Part shown: in pieces, positions 43,435 through 51,299 of the stretch
How the letters are laid out: each line of letters opens with the position of its first letter
How positions within the stretch are numbered: position 1 is the stretch's first letter
Made by a program: the position numbers and the translations under genes
Source: Vicingus serpentipes
GTDB lineage: Bacteria > Bacteroidota > Bacteroidia > Flavobacteriales_E > Vicingaceae
Direction: 5' to 3'
Length of the DNA: 64,000 nucleotides
Assembly (NCBI GenBank): GCA_024103385.1
Contig: JAGFIT010000040.1
Coordinates: 1-64,000, forward strand
Notes under the pieces: model-generated
Told to the model about the DNA's origin: nothing
Databases searched by the model: none
What the model saw: only the letters and a program-made list of their open reading frames with translations

Positions 43435-46200
43435 TTAACGTAATAAGGTTAAACTTCTAGCAATAGTTGCGTCACCTATTTTTAGAATGTAATAATAAGT
43501 TCCTTGAGGAACATCTTTTCCTGAACTTAATTTTCCATCCCATTTGTTTCCATTATTGTTTTTGTAAACCGTTGCTCCCCATCTGTTATAAATTTCTATT
43601 TCGAAACAATCTTTGAAATCTCCATCTAAATCTAATGTGAAGAAATCATTAAGACCATCATCATTTGGCGAAAACACATTAGGAGGGTTAAGATTAACAA
43701 AGTTATTAAAATCACCTAAACTAAAAGAGATACTGTTGCTTCCAGTACATCCTCCTCCTGAAGCTTCTCTAGTTAAAGTAACAGTTACTGTAGATCCAAA
43801 AGGGTATAAATGAGTTGGACTTAACTCGGTTGATGATGTTCCATCACCAAAATCCCAAGTAAAAGCATCTGTTCCTGGATTTAAACTGGTATTGGTGAAG
43901 GCAATATCAATTCCTTCACATCTAGCCATAGGAGAATAAGTAAAATTCACATCTCCTCCTGTTCCAGTAGTATCAATTTTTGCAACTACCGTATCTGTGA
44001 TAGAACAACCATTATTATCGGTAATTAAGACATAATAGGTGGTAGTTACGGATGGAGTTGCAATAGGGTTAGCAATATTAGGGTCGCTTAAAGTTCCTGC
44101 CGGAGACCATAAATAACTAGTTCCTCCATTGGCTGATAACATTGTTCCATTGGTATCACAAATAAATACCGAGTCACTCATGGTGCTAATAGGTAAAGGA
44201 TTTACTGTTAAAAGAACTGATGCCGTCTCTTGACAACCATTTGCTGCTGTTACTGTTGCAGTATATGTTGTTGTAGCCGAAGGGGTAGCGATAGGGTTCG
44301 AAATATTAGGATTATTTAATCCACTGGTAGGAGACCATAGATAATTAACACCGCCACTCGCTAGTAATTGCATATTACTGCCAATACAAACAGAGGTATC
44401 TGAAGTGATGGTAGGTATTGGAGCTGGAATTAAGGAGATATGAAGGGTGTCAATATTTGTACAACCATTAGCACCTACCCCTGTAACAGTATATGTTATG
44501 TCCGATGTTGGCGTTGCCACTGGGTTAGGAATAGCTGCATTATTTAAACCTGTGGAGGGAGTCCAAGTGTAAGAAGCTCCTCCGCTTGCTATTAATTGCA
44601 GACTCATATTATCACACAATGTGGTATCAGTACTTGGCGCAATAGTTATGGTTGGTTGAGGAATGGTTGTTATTGTTACACTATCGGTTTCTTGACAACC
44701 TGCTGCACCTACTGTTACAAAGTATTTAGTAGTTACACTTGGGGATGCTACTGGGTTGGCTATATTAGGATTGCTTAAGCCTGTGGTTGGAGACCATGAA
44801 TAAGTCGAACCTCCACTTGCATTCAATTGAGCACTACTACCTACACAAATCTGTTGATCATTACCTGCTTCTGCAATAATTGGAGAAGGAGGTGTCAACG
44901 TTACGCTACCTTGTTTGGTACAATTATTATCGTCTGTCACAGTTACTGTAGTAAGTCCAGCACAAAGAGTGTTAATAGTAGAGTCAGCAATTGGTCCACT
45001 TCCCCAATCATAAGTATAAGGAGGTGTTCCTCCATTCGCAAATGCTTCAGCTTGTCCATCACATGAATTAACACAATTTTCAGGAGTACTAGTCATACTC
45101 ACGGTCAATTCTGTTGGTTCTGGAATTGATACAGGCACTAAACCGCTCTGGCAAAAGGAAGTATCAGTAACCCTAACTAAGTAAGTGACACCGCCACATA
45201 GCCCTGTTGCAGAAGGGGTAGTTCCTTTTCCACCGCTCCACTGATAAGAAAATGGGGTAGAAACACTTCCCGAAACATTTGCCAACACTTCTCCATCACA
45301 TACTCCAAAGCATGAAATACTTGTTGTAGTATCAAAAGTAACAACAGGATTAACCCTCACGTTAATAGTGGTAACAACTGTTGTGCTAATACATGCTTGG
45401 TCAGTAACAGTAACACTATCAACAAACGGAGCACCTACAGGAGCACAAATACTATACTTCCCGAAAAGGTTTGACCCACTTAATCCTAAAGAATGCCATG
45501 TGATATCGAAAGGACCTCCTGCTGAGCTGTATAGTATCCCAATTCCTGCAGGAGACGAATCATTAGGATCTCCTATCCATCTTTGGTTACATTCTCCTTC
45601 ACATACATACCATGGAGGGCCACCTTTCCCACCATGTAAGGGATAAGAAGTCCATACATTTACATACATACTGTCACTAACCCCAGGAGAGCTGGTTCCT
45701 GTGAGTACTGTAGATTGATAACTGAATGTACAAGGTCCACTAGGGTCTGTAACAACTACATGAACAATATCACCACCACACAGATTGTTAATGGTAGGAA
45801 AAACCTCACCTACTATAGGGCTAGAAAAATCCCCATTAAGACCTCTATACCACTGGTAAGAGAGAATACCTCCCCCTCCAGTAACTGAAGCAGTTAAGGA
45901 TCCTCCACAACTTATAGCACAATCATCATTTACACGATTTATTAAAGTTACATTTAGCGGACATTTTTTGGAATGCCCAGAAGATTTATCGCTTACTAAC
46001 ATAGAGGGACCACCGTTTATAGAAATTCTATCGCTAGGGTTTTCCTGTGTAACTATTTCCTGTGTTAATACTTCGTAGTTTTTTCCATCTTCAGAAATCT
46101 GATACTGGGGCTGTTCTTCTGCATTGTCGTGGTGTGTATTTTGAGCCAATGAGACGCTATAAATAGTTATCCATAAAGTAAAAAAGATAATTCGTTTCAT
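43435..46200 (-). CDS. Large T9SS type-B cargo protein with SprB-like repeats
   Basis: A 921-residue secreted protein; the signal peptide ends near residue 19 (SLAQ). After a His/Glu-rich stretch and two beta modules come SprB-type repeats (SCFGVCDGEVLANVSG..., NCVNSCDGQAEAFANGG...). Then follow four ~77-residue modules, each with QL.ASGG..Y.W.P..GL.N..I.NP.A.P, one PKD domain (FTWDFGDGTSS) and the type-B sorting domain (PPNVFSPNDDGLNDFF...IYNRWGATVY). SprB is the mobile gliding adhesin of Flavobacterium, so a surface adhesin role is a fair inference. The last 88 residues direct export through T9SS. Confidence 0.85.
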   Translation of the reverse strand: MKRIIFFTLWITIYSVSLAQNTHHDNAEEQPQYQISEDGKNYEVLTQEIVTQENPSDRISINGGPSMLVSDKSSGHSKKCPLNVTLINRVNDDCAISCGGSLTASVTGGGGILSYQWYRGLNGDFSSPIVGEVFPTINNLCGGDIVHVVVTDPSGPCTFSYQSTVLTGTSSPGVSDSMYVNVWTSYPLHGGKGGPPWYVCEGECNQRWIGDPNDSSPAGIGILYSSAGGPFDITWHSLGLSGSNLFGKYSICAPVGAPFVDSVTVTDQACISTTVVTTINVRVNPVVTFDTTTSISCFGVCDGEVLANVSGSVSTPFSYQWSGGKGTTPSATGLCGGVTYLVRVTDTSFCQSGLVPVSIPEPTELTVSMTSTPENCVNSCDGQAEAFANGGTPPYTYDWGSGPIADSTINTLCAGLTTVTVTDDNNCTKQGSVTLTPPSPIIAEAGNDQQICVGSSAQLNASGGSTYSWSPTTGLSNPNIANPVASPSVTTKYFVTVGAAGCQETDSVTITTIPQPTITIAPSTDTTLCDNMSLQLIASGGASYTWTPSTGLNNAAIPNPVATPTSDITYTVTGVGANGCTNIDTLHISLIPAPIPTITSDTSVCIGSNMQLLASGGVNYLWSPTSGLNNPNISNPIATPSATTTYTATVTAANGCQETASVLLTVNPLPISTMSDSVFICDTNGTMLSANGGTSYLWSPAGTLSDPNIANPIATPSVTTTYYVLITDNNGCSITDTVVAKIDTTGTGGDVNFTYSPMARCEGIDIAFTNTSLNPGTDAFTWDFGDGTSSTELSPTHLYPFGSTVTVTLTREASGGGCTGSNSISFSLGDFNNFVNLNPPNVFSPNDDGLNDFFTLDLDGDFKDCFEIEIYNRWGATVYKNNNGNKWDGKLSSGKDVPQGTYYYILKIGDATIARSLTLLR
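43960..44880 (-). repeat. Four ~230-bp tandem coding modules
   Basis: The DNA encodes four modules of about 77 residues with the W/SP..GL.NPNI.NP.ATPS pattern. They are divergent enough to be old duplications. Confidence 0.6.
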
Positions 46201-46392
46201 GATAGATTAAAAATTAGATTCAGTTAAAAATATAAATTATTTCATGTGAAATGTTAATATATTCGTAATGACGAGAATAGTTAATAAAAGGTTGCATCAT
46301 CATTTTATTTTTGTATTTATCTGAATAGTAGTTAACTATCTTTTGTTTTTGAAAATTAAAAGTGGATTCTTGATGTTGCGATATGATGTTTT

Positions 46393-46400
46393 TATTTTTG
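46393..46400 (+). promoter_or_regulatory. -7 box for the small lipoprotein gene
   Basis: TATTTTTG matches TAnnTTTG and lies 26 bases before the ATG at 46427. Confidence 0.45.
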
Positions 46401-46426
46401 GAGTATAAATTATTACATTTATACTA

Positions 46427-46747
46427 ATGAAATGGTCAATTATAATTATACTAGTCTCTCTATTAGCATTTTGTTCTCCTAAGGGGCCGCAAACATTTAG
46501 CCATCCTTTTGTTGGAAAAACAAAACAAGATTTAATTATTAGTAAAGGTAACGCAAGTGAAATTCGAGTCTATGGAGAGAATGAAGCACATATTTATAAA
46601 AAAAGAGAAGAGTATTTCGGGAAAAAACCAGCCATAGAAGATGCTGACAAAGCTCCCAAACGAGTTTACTCTATTGAAGATATTTATTATATTAATCAAG
46701 AAGGAGTTATTTATAAGTATCAATTTTGGAGAAGAAGAGTGGATTAA
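46427..46747 (+). CDS. Small putative lipoprotein
   Basis: This 106-residue product begins with a lipoprotein signal (MKWSIIIILVSLLAFC, lipidated Cys16). The mature part has FVGKTKQDLIISKGNASEIRV and a C-terminal basic FWRRRVD. The segment GKTKQDLI..KG.......Y resembles the first half of SmpA/BamE-like small outer-membrane lipoproteins, which also begin with a G-x-T-x-x-x-(L/V) helix, but the match is weak. No function is assigned. Confidence 0.7.
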   Translation: MKWSIIIILVSLLAFCSPKGPQTFSHPFVGKTKQDLIISKGNASEIRVYGENEAHIYKKREEYFGKKPAIEDADKAPKRVYSIEDIYYINQEGVIYKYQFWRRRVD

Positions 46748-46784
46748 TTTTTTGTTAAAAAACCATAAAATGTACAAACATTAA

Positions 46785-46803
46785 ATGTATATACATATAT
46801 TTG
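46785..46803 (+). promoter_or_regulatory. Promoter with overlapping 12-bp palindrome for the YceI gene
   Basis: The perfect palindrome ATGTATATACAT (46785-46796) abuts the -7 box TATATTTG (46796-46803), which is 28 bases before the ATG at 46832. A repressor bound here would block the promoter. Confidence 0.5.
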
Positions 46804-46831
46804 TGAGGTACAAATTTAAAAACTATAAATT

Positions 46832-47431
46832 ATGAAAAAAATAATATTAGGTCTATCTCTTTCTGTGCTGTCTGTTTTATCTATAACTGCAGAAAAAAAT
46901 GTAAAACATAACCACGATGAATTAAATATTAATACAGAAAAAAGTAGTGTTGAATGGATTGGAAAAAAAGTAGCAGGTGCTCATAATGGAACCATTAAAA
47001 TTAAAGAAGGGAAATTACATCTTCATGATGGAAATTTAGAAAGAGGTACAGTAGTGATGGATATGACAAGTATTGTATGCTTAGATTTAGAAGGAGAGTG
47101 GAAAGGGAAATTAGAAAAACATTTAAAAAATGAAGATTTCTTTGATGTAGCAAATCATAAAACAGCGATATTATCTATTATTTCTGTAAAGCTTCAAGAA
47201 GGGAATAAATACACGGTAGCTGGGAACCTAACTATTAAAGGGATTACAAAACCTATCGAATTTCCTGCGACAATAGAAGTAAGAGATGGAAAGTTAGGTG
47301 CTTATGCTGAAGTAAAAGTGGACAGAACGTTATATGATATCAAATATGGTTCGGGTAAATTTTTTGAAGGACTTGGAGATAAAGCGATAGAGGATGAATT
47401 TACTATCAAATTTAAAGTTTCGGCTATATAA
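46832..47431 (+). CDS. YceI-family periplasmic protein
   Basis: The signal peptide (about 1-20) is followed by a His/Asn-rich start (KHNHDELN) and the YceI lipocalin-like fold: SSVEWIGKKVAGAHNGTIKI, VVMDMTSIVCLD, LTIKGITKPIEFP and VKVDRTLYDIKYGSG. Family members bind polyprenoid-type lipids in a beta-barrel in the periplasm; in some bacteria they are induced by stress. The palindrome in its promoter suggests specific regulation. It is monocistronic, closed by a very strong terminator. Confidence 0.9.
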   Translation: MKKIILGLSLSVLSVLSITAEKNVKHNHDELNINTEKSSVEWIGKKVAGAHNGTIKIKEGKLHLHDGNLERGTVVMDMTSIVCLDLEGEWKGKLEKHLKNEDFFDVANHKTAILSIISVKLQEGNKYTVAGNLTIKGITKPIEFPATIEVRDGKLGAYAEVKVDRTLYDIKYGSGKFFEGLGDKAIEDEFTIKFKVSAI

Positions 47432-47451
47432 TATAATTGAATGGTAATAAT

Positions 47452-47490
47452 AAAAAAAGGAGTCTAGAATTTTTCTAGACTCCTTTTTTT
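47452..47490. terminator. Bidirectional terminator with a perfect 18-bp stem
   Basis: Bases 47452-47469 pair perfectly with 47473-47490 across a TTT loop, giving AAAAAAAGGAGTCTAGAA and its complement. It serves the convergent YceI and adenylate cyclase genes; its last two bases fall in the cyclase stop codon region. Confidence 0.88.
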
Positions 47491-50400
47491 ATTTATATAA
47501 TTTATACCTTTCTTGAATCTCAGCTAATCGAGCATTTTTATTTTCTCTTCTTAATGCAATAGCTGTTTTCGTAAAATAAGTATGTTGTTTCAAAAATTTA
47601 ATTTGTAACTCGTCCCATTCTTTATCTGTAGATACCATATTTCTATCCATCAATTCCCTTTTAAGTTTATCAGCAATAATGTAAAACTCATCTCCTCCCA
47701 AATAATCTAAATCAGCATCACAAAGAATTTCTTCTAAATGATTACTCGGTTTTTGAGGAACTTTAGTAGCTTGTATTAATTTTCCTATCGTTTCTATTTG
47801 TTCTTTTGTGTATCCAAAACGAGGTAACACTTCTTGAGCTAATTGAGCACCAATATCTTCGTTGTTGGAATATTGATGAACAAATCCTGCATCGTGATAA
47901 AGTGCCGCTGTTTTTAGTAAAAAAATGTCATCTCCTTCAATTCCTTCCATTAGTGCTAATCGTTCAACTGCAGCACAAACATCAGTGGTATGCCTCAAAT
48001 CATGATAAAATAAATTATCGGGCAATTCTTTTTTAAGTCGTTTTACAATGTATTTTTCTGCCTTCCGGTAATTAATTCCACTGTATATATGCAGGTCAAC
48101 ATACTTTTGGAATAATTCATTAGGGACAACACCTTCTCCGTTTATTGAAAGTTCAGGTTTAATGGCGTGCACAAAGTACATGTCAATCTTTCCCTTGTTT
48201 TTGGCTTTAATTTCACCTCTGTATTCACAGGTAAAAAATTCTTTAACCAATTCATAAGTAGCTCCAGAAATGTTCACTTTTCCTACATCTCCAGCAGCTT
48301 CAATTCTACTGGCAATATTTACACTATCCCCCCAAATATCATAAGCAAACCTTTTTATACCAACAACTCCAGCAATTACTCCTCCTGTATGAATACCAAT
48401 ACGTAATCCCCATCCTTGATGCCCTTTTTCTTCTTTTTCTTTATTGTATTTCAGCATAAATCGTTGTATCTCTAATCCCGCTAAAACGATGTCTATGGGG
48501 TTACTTTTATTTCTTAAAGGAAGTCCTCCGGCACACATGTACGCATCCCCAATAGTTTTAATTTTCTCTACGTCATATTTTTGAATGATTTCATCAAAGT
48601 TTTTAAAATAATAGTCTAATTCCATTACCAAATCAACAGGATTTATTTTTTCGGCAATTTGAGTAAAGCTCTTAAAATCTGTAAACATGATAGAAGCCAT
48701 TCGATATTGCCTAGCTGTTGCTTTTCCTTTTGTTTTGAGCTCTTCTGCTGTTTCTACAGGTAAAACATTAAATAAAAGTTCATCTGCTTTATCTTTTTCA
48801 AGTTGTAACAATTCTTTTTGTTTAATTACTTCATGGGTACGTTCTCTAACCTGTACTTCCAAAAGTTGTTTTTGAGAGGTAATACGATTAATCCGTGAAA
48901 TGTAATAAGTGTAAATAAGTGTTAGAATAGCAATAATAAAGAGCACTCTAAACCACCATGTTTCCCATAAAGGAGGTTCTACAATTACTTTGACTTGCGC
49001 AATTTCATCACTCCAAATACCGTCACTATTTGCAACTTTTACCTTAAAAATATATTCACCAGGATCGAGGTTGGTATAATTAGCTCTTCTTTGATTATCG
49101 ATATAAACCCAATCTTCATCAAAGTTTTCTAATTGATAGGCATGTTTATTTTTTAGAGGATAGGAATAATGTAATGATGCAAACTCAAAAGAAATAACAT
49201 TTTGTCTATATTTTAAGACAACCTCACTTACTTTAGAAATACTGCGTTTTAAAATAGAAGATTCACCAACCCCAACGGGTTTATTAAACAAATAAAACTG
49301 AGTTATAATGGGTTTCGCTTTTGTTGTATTAACGTTTATATCTTCTGGATAGAAGATATTAAAGCCATTAATCCCTCCAAAGAACATTTGTCCAGAAATG
49401 GATTTATAATAAGCACCGATGTTAAACTCATTACTTTGTAAACCGTCACTTTCCTCATAATTTTTAAATTGAGAGGTTTGTGTATTAAAAGAAGAAATTC
49501 CTTTGTTGGTACTTATCCATAAGTTATGTTTTTTATCTTCCAGAACTCCGTAAATTACATTGTTGGCTAACCCCTCTTTTTCTGTGTATTGTGTAAATTG
49601 TTTTGTTTTAGGATTAAACTTATTGAGCCCTCCACCAAAAGTTCCTAACCATAAATTACCATCAGCAGCTTGCATAATAGAAGATATATTGTTACTACTT
49701 ATTGTATTTAATTTATCAGGATTGTTTTGATAAACCTCAAAATTCAGCTGCCCATTTTTATCAATTACTTTACACAAACCTCCCCCGTGGGTTCCTAACC
49801 ATATATTCTTTTCTTTATCAATATGTATAGCTTTAACTATATCATTAGGAAGTCCTTCTTCAGTAGAGTAATGGTGCATTGTTTTACGATTTTCATCGAT
49901 AATTAATAGCCCTTGTTTTGTGCCTACCCAAAGTCGATGTAAATGATCTTCAGTGATAGTGTAAGTTCGGTCTTCGTTGAGGTGATTTTCATGATCTGTA
50001 ATATGAATCATTTGTCCATTATTAACAAAAAACACCCCTCCATCGGTGCCTAAGAAAATTTCATTATTACTGTCTTGATATATAGCGTATACGCTACTGT
50101 TTTTATTAACGGCAGTAAACGAAAAATTAGGAGTAAGTGAATGTACTTTCCCACTAGTACTACTAAATATATTTACACCTTTTTCTGTCCCAACCCATAA
50201 TTCTTTAGTGTTGCTTTGAAATATTGCCCAAACCATATTGCTGCTAATAGTGTTTGATTTATTAGACCAATGCTGATGGTGTTTAAAATATTGTTTTTGT
50301 TTATCAAACTTATTTAATCCCGATTGCGTTCCTATCCAAATAATACCAAATACATCTTCATATATCGTATTTATTTTATTACTAGTTAAGCTAGTATTTC

Positions 50401-51295
50401 GACTAGCATCGTAAACGTAATGGTCTGCATTTCCATTCAATTTTAATTTGTACAAGCCATTATTTTCCGTGCCAATCCATATCATTCTTGATTGATCTTC
50501 GAAAATGGTTTTAATAGCTTCATCTCCTAGTATTTTATCTAATCTAAGGGCGGATTTGATTTCTCTATTTTCTATATCGAAAAAATTAATTCCTTTATTA
50601 GTAGCAATTCTTATTTTCCCTTCGGAATCTTTATGGATATCCCAAACAATATCACTTTTTAGTAAACTATTACCTGCATAATATTGTTCAGATTGCTCTG
50701 TGTTAATATTGTATGAAATAATTCCATTTCCTTCCGTAGCAATCAAAAGCAAATCTTCCTTTACGAAGAGTAATTTTCTTATTTCTATTTGTTTAGTAGA
50801 ACTACTTATTTGTAGATGGATTTTTTTGAATTCGTGGTTTTTTTTATTGATTTTAAATAACGCTTTATCTGTTCCTGCCCATAACATGTTATTGGTGTCA
50901 TTAACTAAGCACCAAACATTGGTTTTTCCAGTTTTTGCATTAAAAATATTAGTAAATGATTGAGTTGCTGTATTAAAATAATTAAGCCCATTTTCTGTCC
51001 CTACCCATAATACACTATCATTTTCTTCCATAATAGTGTGAATAAAATTGTTGGAAATAGAAGTGGAGTCTAAAAGATCGTGAGAATAAATATTAAATTT
51101 AAAACCAGTGTAAGAGTTGAGTCCATCCTGAGTACCAAACCATAATAATCCATTAGTGGTTTGTATTATAGATAACACATCACTTTGAGAAAGACCTTCT
51201 TTGATACCAATATGATCAAACTTGATACTGGTTTGTTGGGCAGTTGTGGTATTTACAATAAATACGGTTAATAGAAAGAAAAGGAGTTTTTTCAA
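47489..51295 (-). CDS. Propeller-sensor adenylate cyclase fused to an HD phosphohydrolase-type domain
   Basis: A 1268-residue inner-membrane signalling protein starting with TTG at 51295. Domains in order: signal peptide (1-20); about 14 propeller motifs of the W.GT..GL type (about 40-650), enough for two seven-bladed propellers as in hybrid two-component sensors; Y_Y_Y domain (about 690-772); one TM helix (about 780-800); coiled coil (803-845); class III cyclase (about 860-1045); HD domain (about 1060-1210). Cyclase metal ligands are Asp873 and Asp917. Lys913 and Asp986 occupy the adenine-specifying positions (Glu and Cys in guanylate cyclases). Asn993 and Arg997 are the transition-state residues, so ATP is the predicted substrate. 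The HD motif (HDLRH at 1098-1102, HD at 1134-1135, CDADLD at 1192-1197) is intact. It lies 4 bp after the PorE-like gene. Confidence 0.9.
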   Translation of the reverse strand: MKKLLFFLLTVFIVNTTTAQQTSIKFDHIGIKEGLSQSDVLSIIQTTNGLLWFGTQDGLNSYTGFKFNIYSHDLLDSTSISNNFIHTIMEENDSVLWVGTENGLNYFNTATQSFTNIFNAKTGKTNVWCLVNDTNNMLWAGTDKALFKINKKNHEFKKIHLQISSSTKQIEIRKLLFVKEDLLLIATEGNGIISYNINTEQSEQYYAGNSLLKSDIVWDIHKDSEGKIRIATNKGINFFDIENREIKSALRLDKILGDEAIKTIFEDQSRMIWIGTENNGLYKLKLNGNADHYVYDASRNTSLTSNKINTIYEDVFGIIWIGTQSGLNKFDKQKQYFKHHQHWSNKSNTISSNMVWAIFQSNTKELWVGTEKGVNIFSSTSGKVHSLTPNFSFTAVNKNSSVYAIYQDSNNEIFLGTDGGVFFVNNGQMIHITDHENHLNEDRTYTITEDHLHRLWVGTKQGLLIIDENRKTMHHYSTEEGLPNDIVKAIHIDKEKNIWLGTHGGGLCKVIDKNGQLNFEVYQNNPDKLNTISSNNISSIMQAADGNLWLGTFGGGLNKFNPKTKQFTQYTEKEGLANNVIYGVLEDKKHNLWISTNKGISSFNTQTSQFKNYEESDGLQSNEFNIGAYYKSISGQMFFGGINGFNIFYPEDINVNTTKAKPIITQFYLFNKPVGVGESSILKRSISKVSEVVLKYRQNVISFEFASLHYSYPLKNKHAYQLENFDEDWVYIDNQRRANYTNLDPGEYIFKVKVANSDGIWSDEIAQVKVIVEPPLWETWWFRVLFIIAILTLIYTYYISRINRITSQKQLLEVQVRERTHEVIKQKELLQLEKDKADELLFNVLPVETAEELKTKGKATARQYRMASIMFTDFKSFTQIAEKINPVDLVMELDYYFKNFDEIIQKYDVEKIKTIGDAYMCAGGLPLRNKSNPIDIVLAGLEIQRFMLKYNKEKEEKGHQGWGLRIGIHTGGVIAGVVGIKRFAYDIWGDSVNIASRIEAAGDVGKVNISGATYELVKEFFTCEYRGEIKAKNKGKIDMYFVHAIKPELSINGEGVVPNELFQKYVDLHIYSGINYRKAEKYIVKRLKKELPDNLFYHDLRHTTDVCAAVERLALMEGIEGDDIFLLKTAALYHDAGFVHQYSNNEDIGAQLAQEVLPRFGYTKEQIETIGKLIQATKVPQKPSNHLEEILCDADLDYLGGDEFYIIADKLKRELMDRNMVSTDKEWDELQIKFLKQHTYFTKTAIALRRENKNARLAEIQERYKLYK

Positions 51296-51299
51296 CGTT

